Source: Oscillospiraceae bacterium
GTDB lineage: Bacteria > Bacillota > Clostridia > Oscillospirales > CAG-272
Direction of reading: 5' to 3'
NCBI GenBank assembly: GCA_015065365.1
Contig: SVQL01000008.1
Span: forward strand, 1-33,157
DNA length: 33,157 nucleotides
Shown piece by piece: positions 24,393 to 33,086 of this stretch. A program made the position numbers and the translations under genes. Within the stretch, counting starts at the first letter, position 1. Each line of letters begins with the position of its first letter. The notes under the pieces are model-generated. The model saw only the letters and a program-made list of their open reading frames with translations. It searched no databases and had not been told where the DNA came from.

Positions 24393-25419
24393 CAAAATTT
24401 CCCTCATTACTTAAAATTTTAGAAAAGAAAAATGCATTGCTATAAGCGCATTTATTTTTCTTATCGTAAACAACGAACCTCATATAATCCATTTTTTCAG
24501 GATAAAAGCTAAAGCTTGCAAAGGTAATAGTATCTCCCTTCTTTTCGGCAGCCTTGGTTTTGCATTTTCCATCTGTAATCATAGCAATTCTCACGGCATC
24601 GGACGTTGCAATATATACTCTGCCGTCCTCTATATAAAGATCTTTTATTTCAGGACCTTCAGAAGCATAAAAATCTCCATTAAGCAGCGCTTTTGAAATT
24701 GAACTATAAGTAAGCTTTTCAGCTTTTATCATTGTAAAAGCGCCGAAAGAATCGCAACCGGGACTGTCAATCGGTGCATAATTATGATTATCGTCCGCCG
24801 CAATACAGTATATCTTTTCACCACCGCGAAGCATTTCGTCGTAAACTTTTCCATTATGATCGTCATATCCGTCAACAACACATCCGTAATTCACTATTTC
24901 CATAGCATTCATACCGTGATAATTGCGGTATTCGTCCAAAGTTTCCAATGACCATGTCGGATGATTGTAGGTAACGAAAAAGCCTTCCTCTACTCCCCGC
25001 TTTATAATGTCAGAAATAACGTTTGGTGAGTATTCAGGATCGATATAGTCGCTGTCCTTATCTAAAACATAAGCATCGGGATTTTTTTCAAAGAACTTGC
25101 TTTTATAGAAAATTTTCTGAACTGATTTGTTCTCATCAAGCGAAACAAAGCATACGTGGCAAAGCTTTGTTCTTCTGTGGCCGTCTTGTGGCGGACAAAA
25201 TTCCAATTCATATCCGTTTAGTGGTAAGAAGGTATCGTCGCGAAGATCATTATGTGTAATAAAAACATCGTGATCAGTAAAAGCAACTATTGAATATCCT
25301 TGATATTTATAGTGTTCTTTTACTTCCTCAGGTGTCCACTTCCCATCCGAAATGTTAGTATGGCAGTGCAGGTTTGCTTTGTAAAATTCACCTTGTGCCG
25401 GCAAAAGATATTTCCTCAT
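24376..25419 (-). CDS. PHP-domain metal-dependent phosphoesterase
   Basis: A 347-residue protein with the PHP motifs I (NLHCHTNISDGKWTPEEV: His18, His20, Asp25), II (FTDHD), III (TYNHPTWS) and IV (AADDNHN). They form the multi-metal site that hydrolyses phosphoesters. The C-terminal 100 or so residues are a beta-rich extension (GPEIKDLYIEDGRVYIAT) as in PHP proteins with an accessory domain. No signal peptide is seen. It is second last but one in the operon, between the EEP lipoprotein (18 nt) and the ceramidase-like gene (overlapping). The physiological substrate is unknown. Confidence 0.87.
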   Translation of the reverse strand: MRKYLLPAQGEFYKANLHCHTNISDGKWTPEEVKEHYKYQGYSIVAFTDHDVFITHNDLRDDTFLPLNGYELEFCPPQDGHRRTKLCHVCFVSLDENKSVQKIFYKSKFFEKNPDAYVLDKDSDYIDPEYSPNVISDIIKRGVEEGFFVTYNHPTWSLETLDEYRNYHGMNAMEIVNYGCVVDGYDDHNGKVYDEMLRGGEKIYCIAADDNHNYAPIDSPGCDSFGAFTMIKAEKLTYSSISKALLNGDFYASEGPEIKDLYIEDGRVYIATSDAVRIAMITDGKCKTKAAEKKGDTITFASFSFYPEKMDYMRFVVYDKKNKCAYSNAFFFSKILSNEGNFDGTTN

Positions 25420-25437
25420 TTTTATAACGCCTTCTGC

Positions 25438-27105
25438 TTATTTTTGCAGTTCGGGAGTAAGACAAAGCCTAACTATAACGGGATTGTGGTCAGAAGGATT
25501 TTCATCCTTCAGATCGTCAACCTTGTAATAAGACATCAAAGCACCTCTGTCGTTAACGAATATATAGTCGATAACGTGAGAGTGTCCCGGGAAGGTATTC
25601 GCGGCCTCTATTACTTCCGCAGCGTCGGAGCTGTTCGTATAGCCTGCGTTAATAAGAGTCTTTATCGTTGACTCGGTATATTCGCAGTTAAAGTCTCCGC
25701 CCATTATAACCGTAGCGGTAGGCTCGTCAGCAAGATACGCGTTTACACGCTCAAGTATCAGATTTATCTCTTTTGTTCTCAATTGAGCGCCGGTAATATT
25801 CTCCGCGTCTTTAGCCAACAAATTAAGGTGCACGCAAACGGCAAGGATCTTCTTGCCCGATGATATTTGCTCAAGGCTTGAAAATTCCGTAAGCTTTACG
25901 TATCCTCCGCCCTCAAACTGAGATAGCACGTCAGGCGTTTCCGAATGCCAAAAATACGTTGATTGGTTATGCTTTATAGTCGCCTTCTTGTAGTATACGA
26001 TATTGTGAACGGTATGAGGGATAGATATATCTTCTCTGAACGTCGTTGCAAGCTCGTACTCTGATCCGAGCACCTCTAACATTCTGGGACCGACACTCTT
26101 AAGGTCAGCCTCCTGAAGCAAGAGGATATCGGGCTTGTATTCCACGAAAACAGCCTCGTATCTGTCAGCGGTTACTCCACCTATTTTATTTCCGTCCTGT
26201 CCTTGAACGTTCCAGTTCAAAACGGTCAGCTCCTCGTCAACAAAGGCTCCCGTTATGCTCACGTCAAGCGCCGGCTCGGAAAGCGCGGTGATTCTGTTGG
26301 TAAGTGCCAGAGCCGTCTTGTATACTGCCTGCGAGGTGCTTCCGCCTACGGTTATATTTCCATTGCTAAGCATTTCGCAAAGCAAGCTGTTTTCATCGGT
26401 ATCGGTAATATCAACCGTAATCGTCAATCCCTGCGCCTCGTCAGCCTTTACGACTGAGAGATAGCGTCCGCATTTATCGGCAATAGCGTCGCGGATAAAC
26501 TCAGCAAGATATTGCATACCGTAAACGTCGTCATTGTACGCAACGGTAAATTCCTTAATATCCTTACCGCCTACGGTGATAGTTTCAAGCTGGTATTCTC
26601 CAACGAAGGTATAGTCGGAGTCGTTCGTGTAAAAAGCACCCTCCGCCACGTCCGTCGAAAGAACCTTGCTTATAAATTCATCAATAGCGGTTACGGTCAT
26701 TTCGTCGTTAACGCCGCCAATAACCAGCTTTTTGTTTACAGCCTTCCAGCCGTAATCACGTGATTTAAGAGACTCGATAAAGCTCTTACTTTCTTCTCTG
26801 TTGGTAACGCCGATTAGAATTTCGGTTTCCTTGATTGCGAGAGCGTCAACGCCCTCCTTGAAGAAATCGTCCTTTGCCGTAAGAACGACACCGAACTTAT
26901 CCTTTAGCGCAACCGAAAGCTCACCAACCTTGTCCTTAAGCTCGTCTCCGGCATCCTCTCCGTATACTATTACGTAATCGGAGAGCGTATCCCTTGACAA
27001 AACGATGGGCTCGGCATCCTCCTCCTGCGTGTTGCAGGAGGAAAATGCCATAGCTACCATTGTCAAGGCACACAGAATACAAATTATTTTTTTAATCGTT
27101 TTCAT
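25438..27105 (-). CDS. Lipoprotein with C-terminal endonuclease/exonuclease/phosphatase (EEP) domain
   Basis: A 555-residue lipoprotein (lipobox AFSSC, Cys24). Residues 40-290 resemble the N-terminal accessory domain of large glycoside hydrolases (YVIVYGEDAGDELKDKVGEL, ILIGVTNREES, WKAVNKKLVIGG). From about residue 295 an EEP fold has its catalytic motifs: LTVLNWNVQG, ILLLQEADL, VIMGGDFNCEY, HVIDYIFVND and SDHNPVIV. EEP enzymes cleave phosphodiester or phosphomonoester bonds, including sphingomyelinases and nucleases. I chose ATG 27105 (MKTIKKII), with GAAGGG 5 nt upstream; the longer frame would need a TTG. The protein is probably on the cell surface. Confidence 0.85.
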   Translation of the reverse strand: MKTIKKIICILCALTMVAMAFSSCNTQEEDAEPIVLSRDTLSDYVIVYGEDAGDELKDKVGELSVALKDKFGVVLTAKDDFFKEGVDALAIKETEILIGVTNREESKSFIESLKSRDYGWKAVNKKLVIGGVNDEMTVTAIDEFISKVLSTDVAEGAFYTNDSDYTFVGEYQLETITVGGKDIKEFTVAYNDDVYGMQYLAEFIRDAIADKCGRYLSVVKADEAQGLTITVDITDTDENSLLCEMLSNGNITVGGSTSQAVYKTALALTNRITALSEPALDVSITGAFVDEELTVLNWNVQGQDGNKIGGVTADRYEAVFVEYKPDILLLQEADLKSVGPRMLEVLGSEYELATTFREDISIPHTVHNIVYYKKATIKHNQSTYFWHSETPDVLSQFEGGGYVKLTEFSSLEQISSGKKILAVCVHLNLLAKDAENITGAQLRTKEINLILERVNAYLADEPTATVIMGGDFNCEYTESTIKTLINAGYTNSSDAAEVIEAANTFPGHSHVIDYIFVNDRGALMSYYKVDDLKDENPSDHNPVIVRLCLTPELQK

Positions 27106-27147
27106 AGTACCCTTCAATTAGGTTAAATTATGTTAATTTACGTTAAA

Positions 27148-29943
27148 TCAGTCTTCTTTTCTCTTGCGAGCGAAGGAGAGTGCAGCACCTGTAATTGCAA
27201 CTACTGCAACTGCGCCCATTCCGATAGAGCCGCCGCATCCTGCTTTTCCTTCTGCTACTGCTGCGTCGGTCTCGGGAGCATTCGTCTCGGGAGCGCTCGT
27301 GTCGGGAGTGGGGTTGGGCTTGGGATTATTGTTAGGATTGTTATTATTGTTGTTGTTCTCTTCCTTGGGCTCTTCCTTGGGCTCGGTTCCCTTTTCGTAA
27401 ACTACAAGCTCTTTGACGTTCCACATAAGGAAGTCGTGAGTAGTTCTGCCGTACTCAATAGTAAGCATTACGTATCTTACGGCATCCTGATTTACCTCAA
27501 TGTCGTGATAAAGAATTTCGGCTTCCTTGTCATACTTATATACGGGACCGTAGCCGGTGACCATTTCCTCAAAGCTCTGGCAATGAGTCCAGTTAATACC
27601 GTCAGCACTCGTGTATACGGAGTAATCCTTACTGATGCAAGTAGGATCTCCGTTTACCCACCAACGCAATACGCTTACGTCGTAGGTCTTATCCTCGTCG
27701 TCGTTGGAAAGGTCCATAATGATGTAGTCGTAGAAATCGTTGTCGCTTGCTTCGCCGTCGTAAGCTACCATCTTACCGTCAACCATACTCTTTACGTAAG
27801 TAAGCTCGGTTCCGCCGGGCTTCAAATGATCTTTGTACTGGGAATTGTATCTCCATACGGAACCACTGCTAACATCACCGTCATACATCTTGGTAGCGCA
27901 AAGCTCCTTGTCAGCGTCAGCGCTAACGAGAGCATCGTAGGATCTCCAAGGCATCTCTACGGACTGAATACCGATACCCATCTGGGTAGGTCCTGCGGGC
28001 TCCTCTTCGCCGCCGTCAGGGGTCTCGGGAGCAGCCTGCTCTGCGTCGTTGAAGGTTACTTCTCTAACGAGAGTTCTAACGTCTCCAAAGCTCTTTTCGG
28101 AAATTGCTATTGCAACGTAGCCTGCGGTAACGTCGTTCATATCAAAGTTTATACCGTAGTAGGTATCAGTACCAACAGTCTGCGTATAATAAGCAAGATC
28201 TGCGTTTGCGCCTTCAGCTAAGCCGGTACCGTTTACTCTGGATACGCCGTCAACGTAGGTATAGGTCGTACCGTCTGCGGAATAGTAAATATCGAAAGCA
28301 GCCGTTATAAAGGAGTTATCAGTTTTATCATTACTACCCCAAACGGTCATGTTATTAAGAACAGCTGCGTCCTTAAACTTAAGAACGATAACGTCGAGAT
28401 AGGATCTGCCTGCAAGCAAGCCCTTTGTAACTACAAACTTCTTCTGTACGAACTTTACGGAAGGATTGTAATCCTCGGAAAGATCTCCGGAGCAAGCGCT
28501 GGTAGAATGATCGCCATCAATTGCCGCGGTAAGAGGATCGCTCGCGCCATAGCTTACCTTGGTTTCAAAAGCATCGTAATACTTTGCCTTTGTTCTCATT
28601 CCGAGATTGGTAATTTCAGCTACTTCAACTGCAGCACCGCCGTTAAACGTAACCTCATGCAAGAATACTCTGTCCTGAAGAACTGCGGTCTCCTCAACTG
28701 CGATTGCAATATGAGTTGCGTTTGCGCCGTCGTTTCCGTTAACCTTGAACTTGATTCCGTAGTAGGTAGTATCTTCAACGGTCTTTGTCTCGGAAGCGAG
28801 GTCAGCGTTTGCGCCCTCGTGTCCCATACCGTCGCCGCACATATCGTCAGCGCGACCAACGTATTCGTAGTTCGTGCCGTCGTTGGAATAGAATACGGTA
28901 AACTTGTTGTTCATAAAGGCTGAAGACTTCTTATCCTCGTTACCCCAAATGGTTATGTCGTTGATAAGAGTAGAAGCCTCAAGCTTGAGGATAATAACTT
29001 CCTTGTAGCTTTCGTTTTGATTTACAAAGTTGCCATTATTAAACACGGTGGACATAACGTGGTCGCTACCAAGGTTGGTCGAATACGTAGAATTTGCGAA
29101 ATCTCCATCAAAAATGTTGGAAAAATCAGGATCATCCGTATAAGCGATATCAACCGCGCCCTCAGCCTTATCGTGCTTGGTTCTCTTTCCAAGGCTCGAA
29201 GCGGATTCAATCACTGCTACTGTGTTTGTAACAGGCGTATTATTAACTTCAACGATTCCCGTTGCGGTAATTTCCCAAACGACTATCTTTTCATTTCCTG
29301 TCGTGGTTCTGGGTTCAGTAACGGCAATAGCAACGTACTTTGCCTCGATGCCGTTCATAGCCATTTCGTTCTTGTAAATTTTTCCTGTCAAGCTTGCATC
29401 GTCACTGGTGATACCGTAGCTGCCTACCTCGCCGGGGAATGTGCTTGCATCCACGGGAGTATGCGCATTGTCTGCGTCAGCAATAGCTACGTCGCTGTTT
29501 ACGAACGTAGTACCGTCAACGGAGTACCAGATCTCGTATGCTTGGTTATCAAGCCAACCGCCTGCTTTACTGTTAGGCGACCAAACGGTAAGAGTTGTAA
29601 GCTTAGTCAACTGATCAAGCTCGGCTACGATTATACCGTAATAATCTCCGCCATCTTTGTAATCTATTGCTCCGTTATTGAAATAAGCGCGCTTGGCAAC
29701 ATCGTTGCTTGATGTTGTAGAATAGTACTTTCCATCATCAAGCTTACCATCAATCGCGTTAGCTCCGGTAAAAGTAACTTTTTCGCCGCCGCTATCCTGC
29801 GCATTAAGAGTAACGGATTTGAATTCAACTGCTGTCGCAGTTTCCTCCGCCGATACTGTCAGCAGTGTAAAAGGTATCGCCAACGCTATCATCAACACTG
29901 CAAGAAAGAGTGATAACGCTTTTTTCATGTTACTGTTTTTCAT
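27148..29943 (-). CDS. Large secreted surface protein with four discoidin-like domains and a GCGG-type C-terminal tail
   Basis: A 931-residue secreted protein with an N-terminal signal peptide ending near TVSAEETA. Four repeats of about 190 residues resemble F5/8-type C (discoidin) carbohydrate-binding domains. Each has a variant of an AIDGD-type motif: IDGKLDDGKYYSTT, IFDGDFANSTYSTN, AIDGDHSTSACSGD and MYDGDVSSGSVWRY. The repeats end near residue 870, followed by a Pro/Asn/Thr linker. The C-terminus is AGCGGSIGMGAVAVVAITGA with a hydrophobic segment and ARKRKED. It has a sorting-signal architecture but no LPXTG. AAAGGAGAT precedes the ATG. It is first in the operon and would bind glycans at the cell surface. 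Confidence 0.85.
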   Translation of the reverse strand: MKNSNMKKALSLFLAVLMIALAIPFTLLTVSAEETATAVEFKSVTLNAQDSGGEKVTFTGANAIDGKLDDGKYYSTTSSNDVAKRAYFNNGAIDYKDGGDYYGIIVAELDQLTKLTTLTVWSPNSKAGGWLDNQAYEIWYSVDGTTFVNSDVAIADADNAHTPVDASTFPGEVGSYGITSDDASLTGKIYKNEMAMNGIEAKYVAIAVTEPRTTTGNEKIVVWEITATGIVEVNNTPVTNTVAVIESASSLGKRTKHDKAEGAVDIAYTDDPDFSNIFDGDFANSTYSTNLGSDHVMSTVFNNGNFVNQNESYKEVIILKLEASTLINDITIWGNEDKKSSAFMNNKFTVFYSNDGTNYEYVGRADDMCGDGMGHEGANADLASETKTVEDTTYYGIKFKVNGNDGANATHIAIAVEETAVLQDRVFLHEVTFNGGAAVEVAEITNLGMRTKAKYYDAFETKVSYGASDPLTAAIDGDHSTSACSGDLSEDYNPSVKFVQKKFVVTKGLLAGRSYLDVIVLKFKDAAVLNNMTVWGSNDKTDNSFITAAFDIYYSADGTTYTYVDGVSRVNGTGLAEGANADLAYYTQTVGTDTYYGINFDMNDVTAGYVAIAISEKSFGDVRTLVREVTFNDAEQAAPETPDGGEEEPAGPTQMGIGIQSVEMPWRSYDALVSADADKELCATKMYDGDVSSGSVWRYNSQYKDHLKPGGTELTYVKSMVDGKMVAYDGEASDNDFYDYIIMDLSNDDEDKTYDVSVLRWWVNGDPTCISKDYSVYTSADGINWTHCQSFEEMVTGYGPVYKYDKEAEILYHDIEVNQDAVRYVMLTIEYGRTTHDFLMWNVKELVVYEKGTEPKEEPKEENNNNNNNPNNNPKPNPTPDTSAPETNAPETDAAVAEGKAGCGGSIGMGAVAVVAITGAALSFARKRKED

Positions 29944-29970
29944 GATAAATCTCCTTTTTTTGTTTTTTTA

Positions 29971-30000
29971 TTGACACAACTCACGCCGTTGTGTTATAAT
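29971..30000 (+). promoter_or_regulatory. Promoter of the AraC regulator
   Basis: TTGACA (29971-29976), 18 bp, TATAAT (29995-30000), 34 bp before ATG 30035. No clear promoter for the divergent operon (gene at 29943) could be picked out in this intergenic region. Confidence 0.75.
29974..29994. promoter_or_regulatory. Palindrome in the divergent promoter region, possible operator
   Basis: ACACAAC (29974-29980) and its complement GTTGTGT (29988-29994) flank 7 bp and fill most of the spacer between the -35 and -10 boxes. ACTCAC (29979-29984) and GTGAGT (30010-30015) form a second inverted pair around the -10 box. The site is well placed for autoregulation. Confidence 0.45.
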
Positions 30001-30034
30001 CTAGATACAGTGAGTAATTTTTTGAGAGGTTTTT

Positions 30035-30826
30035 ATGATCTATTCCTTTGAGCACCGCCCCGAGTCCATTGCCACGTCGCATCCGCGTTGCCGTACTGCC
30101 GAATACCCCCTGCTTATTCATAAGCAGATTGAGATAATATACGTTATAAAGGGTAGTGCTACGTACGTTATCGACGGCAAGGAAGGCACGCTTTCCGCAG
30201 GTGACGTGTCAGTGGTATTCCCTTACGTCTCACATTCATACAGCTTTGTCGAGTCGGAATACGTTATGCTGTTTTTCCAACCCGAAATCTGCGCGGAATA
30301 TGAGCAGTATATAAAGGAATCCAAACCCGAAGAGCCGATACTGCATGGCTGCAACGAGAAGCTTTGCGAGCTTGTATGGAGCGCGTTCGAAGCGCACAAA
30401 TCTCAAACCGAGCTTGGTATAAAGCTTTCCAAAAGCTACATAAACGCGCTGATGGGTGAGCTGTTATCCGTCCTATCATTTGGAAAGCATTCTGTCGAGG
30501 ACCAAAACACTCTCAATAAGCTTCTCATATATTGCACCGAAAACTTCAGGCAATCGGATATCAGCGTCACGACGCTCTCAAGGGAAATAGGCATATCCCC
30601 AAAATATTGCTCCCATATCATAAATTCACTTATGAATACGAATTTCAGACAGTATATAAATTCCCTTCGAATGTTCGAGGCGGCAAGGCTTCTCGCAAAC
30701 ACGAGTCAGCCGATAACCAATATCGCGCTTGACGTGGGCTACGACAACCAAAGCACCTTTAACCGTATATTCCTTGAAACCTACGGTATGACACCGAAAG
30801 AATACAGATTGTCAAAAAGGAAATAA
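30035..30826 (+). CDS. AraC-family transcriptional regulator
   Basis: A 263-residue regulator. The N-terminal cupin ligand-binding domain (about residues 20-105) includes EIIYVIKGSATYVIDGKE and VVFPYVSHSYSF. The C-terminal pair of helix-turn-helix motifs spans residues 160-262 (ISVTTLSREIGISPKYCSHI, ITNIALDVGYDNQSTFNRIF, GMTPKEYR). It is divergently transcribed from the discoidin/EEP/PHP/ceramidase/solute-binding operon, so it most likely senses a sugar and controls that operon. GAGAGG precedes the ATG. Confidence 0.94.
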   Translation: MIYSFEHRPESIATSHPRCRTAEYPLLIHKQIEIIYVIKGSATYVIDGKEGTLSAGDVSVVFPYVSHSYSFVESEYVMLFFQPEICAEYEQYIKESKPEEPILHGCNEKLCELVWSAFEAHKSQTELGIKLSKSYINALMGELLSVLSFGKHSVEDQNTLNKLLIYCTENFRQSDISVTTLSREIGISPKYCSHIINSLMNTNFRQYINSLRMFEAARLLANTSQPITNIALDVGYDNQSTFNRIFLETYGMTPKEYRLSKRK

Positions 30827-30837
30827 TTATTTTTCAC

Positions 30838-30875
30838 AAGCAAGGGCTTATCAAAGCCCTTGCTTATTGCTTTTT
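30838..30875 (+). terminator. Terminator of the AraC gene
   Basis: A perfect 12 bp stem (30838-30849 with 30854-30865), a 4 nt loop, then ATTGCTTTTT. It lies between two convergent genes and may act on both. Confidence 0.85.
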
Positions 30876-30878
30876 AAC

Positions 30879-31019
30879 TCAATGAAAATCCAAGTCGCTC
30901 CAGTTGCGTGTAGCGAATACGCTACCTTCGTCGCCGCCGTTAGTCAAGGAGTTGGTAATTACGTCCTTTATATCAACCGTTGTCATTTTGATTACAGGTG
31001 TAGTATAAATATTTTTCAT
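30879..31019 (-). CDS. Small 46-residue protein of unknown function
   Basis: Starts MKNIYTTPVIKMTTVDIKDV and ends with the charged, Gly-rich tail NGGDEGSVFATRNWSDLDFH. ATG 31019 has GGAGA at 8 nt, so it is preferred over the longer frame from 31085, which has no binding site. The pattern (a Lys-start, a short strand-like segment ending in ITNS, then an Asn/Gly-rich tail) resembles short peptides found beside secreted proteins in gut Clostridia. There is no signal peptide or Cys. It is last in a minus-strand operon, 19 nt after the EEP gene. The function is unknown; a peptide precursor is one possibility. Confidence 0.6.
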   Translation of the reverse strand: MKNIYTTPVIKMTTVDIKDVITNSLTNGGDEGSVFATRNWSDLDFH

Positions 31020-31038
31020 TATTATCTCTCCGTTCCTA

Positions 31039-32091
31039 TTAGTTAAGCACGAGTTCTGCGTATACCGCATTGTGGTCGGACGCATTAGATGCCTGGCCGC
31101 CCGTCAATACCTGATAATTCTTTGCGTTAAAGTTAGTGGTATAGATATAGTCTATAATTTTGGGTGTTTTAGGGAAAGTTGCCGTCGTATCGACGTTTTC
31201 TCCATTTGCACTTACGTTTGCATCGGTATAGAAAATATCAGTGAAATCAGGATTCTGGAAGCGTCCCTTATGTCCCGTCGAACTGCCGTCTCCATAAAGA
31301 TCTTTGTTTTGAATATTAAGGTCGCCTGCCACTATTCGATAATCAACGTCCTCGTAATTATCACGAATATGCATAAGGAGCGTGCCAATTTGATCACTAT
31401 AATTAGTTTCAGAAATATGAGTAGCTGCTGCGACTATCTCTCTGTTATCCGAAATTCTCTTAAATTTAGCAATTACGGCATCGCGCTTCCATACAGCATC
31501 AAACTCCCCGGCTTTTCCATATCCAAGCTCCAAATACTCGGAGTTAAGCAACGTGAATTTTTCTGTATTATAGAGAATAACGTTTGTAGATTCTTCTGCC
31601 GTAAACTCAACGATTCCGTAACTTACGTCGCACTTTTCCGTAAGATCGGACATAGCGATATTGTAATTTGAGGTTTCATAATTATGTGCTTCGCCAAGAA
31701 GAACTATATCGGGATCAACCGTGTTGATCTGCGCCGCAATATAGTTAAGTCTTGCAGATGCAACCTTGTCATTCACCTGACCGTTGTTTATATTGTAGGT
31801 CATGGTCTTAACGGTGTCCCCAGTATCAAGAGTTACCTCACCGTCAATAAAGCTGAAGCTACCTACTTCGCCGTATACCTTTACATCCGATCCCTGGGGG
31901 ATGAAATAAGGAGTAACGTCTATATCAACCTCTCCGTTCTGAGGAATACCATCAAGAGCAAGAGCATAGATCAGCTTACCGTCAAAGCTTACGGACTCGC
32001 CGTCAGCATAGATGGAAGTGTAAACGGTATCTGTTCCGTCGGTGAAGGTTGCGTTTTCTATTAACAAGAAGTTTCTTCGACTATTGCCCAC
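31039..32091 (-). CDS. EEP-fold protein lacking a signal peptide, apparently 5'-truncated
   Basis: A 350-residue frame. About 85 N-terminal residues form a beta-rich segment (TDTVYTSIYADGESVSFDGK, YGEVGSFSFIDGEV). From about residue 92 an EEP fold follows: TMTYNINNG, IVLLGEAHNYE, RIVAGDLNIQN, IIDYIYTTN, ASDHNAVYAELV. It has no signal peptide although its relatives are secreted. The only start is a GTG at 32091 inside the preceding gene, with no good binding site. Its first residues (GNSRRNFLLI) are simply the other frame of the upstream gene, so the true N-terminus has probably been lost. Confidence 0.75.
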   Translation of the reverse strand: MGNSRRNFLLIENATFTDGTDTVYTSIYADGESVSFDGKLIYALALDGIPQNGEVDIDVTPYFIPQGSDVKVYGEVGSFSFIDGEVTLDTGDTVKTMTYNINNGQVNDKVASARLNYIAAQINTVDPDIVLLGEAHNYETSNYNIAMSDLTEKCDVSYGIVEFTAEESTNVILYNTEKFTLLNSEYLELGYGKAGEFDAVWKRDAVIAKFKRISDNREIVAAATHISETNYSDQIGTLLMHIRDNYEDVDYRIVAGDLNIQNKDLYGDGSSTGHKGRFQNPDFTDIFYTDANVSANGENVDTTATFPKTPKIIDYIYTTNFNAKNYQVLTGGQASNASDHNAVYAELVLN

Positions 32092-33086
32092 TCACCAAAG
32101 TTGTGAGTAAGAGCAGTTAATGTCTCATTTTCAACGTAGTCGCATTTTGAACAAGTTCTAGTTTGCGCTCCGTCATTGTGGCATGTTGGCTCTTTAGTAA
32201 CATTCCAATCCCCTAAAGTATGAGCAATCATCGGAATGTTTTCCGATACGGGTTCACTACACACTTCACAAGTAGAATGACGTTTTCCTTCGCTACTACA
32301 TGTAGCTTCCTTATCTATAATCCAAGCATCACAGTTATGACCATTAGCAGGAATCGTTTGTGTATCAAGCAATTTGCCACAAATAGAACAATTCTTTTCT
32401 TGCACTCCCGTATCTGTGCAAGTAGGATCCTTCACAGTTTTAAATGAACCAGAACAATCATGCTTCTCTTGAACAGTAAGACTGTAATTGGCACCAGAAT
32501 AGTAGTCATCTGTAATGCGAATATAGTATGTTCCGCTTGGCACAGACACATACTCGCTTGATGATGAGGTTACATTGGCTTTACAATTAAAGGACAATAC
32601 TTTTGTTACCGCAGAAGAATCATATAGATTGATAACCCAATAAGTACGGCTTGAATCTAACGATGAATAGTTCAAAACAACTGCAATTTCACATTGAGAT
32701 GAAACTGTAAACTTGTACCAGTCAGTATCTCCATCGGTTGACAATGCTCCGTTTATTGATGAGTTAACATTCATGCTAATATAATAAGTTCCCGCACTTA
32801 CTCCAAAAGTGTTCGTAATTTTATTGCTATTACCTGTCACACCAAAGTAAGAACTGTTTCCGTCAACAAAATTTACTCCGGTGGAGTCATACAAGCGAAT
32901 TTGCCAATATGTCCGTGTGCTGTCTACAAGATCGTGCTGAAAATCCACATAAAAATAGCCATCCTGAGGAATGGTAAGTTTATACCAATCCACGTCGCCG
33001 TCAGTTGAAAAACTACCATTGTATGTCTTGTTTACTTTTCTTCCGGTATAATCACCAGCAATTACTTCATTCTTTACTTTAGCCAT
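32061..33086 (-). CDS. PPC-domain protein with CxxC repeats, apparently 3'-truncated
   Basis: A 341-residue frame with two pre-peptidase C-terminal (PPC)-like beta-sandwich domains (DGDVDWYKLTIPQDGYFYVD and DGDTDWYKFTVSS, both with the DVDWY/DTDWY motif). Three CxxC repeats of about 45 residues follow (PTCTDTGVQEKNCSICG, ATCSSEGKRHSTCEVCS, PTCHNDGAQTRTCSKCD). A fourth repeat breaks off at VEETSC. Such repeats occur in surface proteins. No signal peptide is visible at MAKVKNEVIAGDYTG, and the binding site (GAGGGCGG) lies 12 nt away. The sequence is AT-richer than its neighbours. Confidence 0.75.
   Translation of the reverse strand: MAKVKNEVIAGDYTGRKVNKTYNGSFSTDGDVDWYKLTIPQDGYFYVDFQHDLVDSTRTYWQIRLYDSTGVNFVDGNSSYFGVTGNSNKITNTFGVSAGTYYISMNVNSSINGALSTDGDTDWYKFTVSSQCEIAVVLNYSSLDSSRTYWVINLYDSSAVTKVLSFNCKANVTSSSSEYVSVPSGTYYIRITDDYYSGANYSLTVQEKHDCSGSFKTVKDPTCTDTGVQEKNCSICGKLLDTQTIPANGHNCDAWIIDKEATCSSEGKRHSTCEVCSEPVSENIPMIAHTLGDWNVTKEPTCHNDGAQTRTCSKCDYVENETLTALTHNFGEWAIVEETSC

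Noticed and set aside
32050-32100. Programmed -1 frameshift joining the PPC and EEP genes
   Set aside because: No slippery heptamer is present, and a joined product would skip the conserved rest of the CxxC repeat, so a truncated junction fits better.
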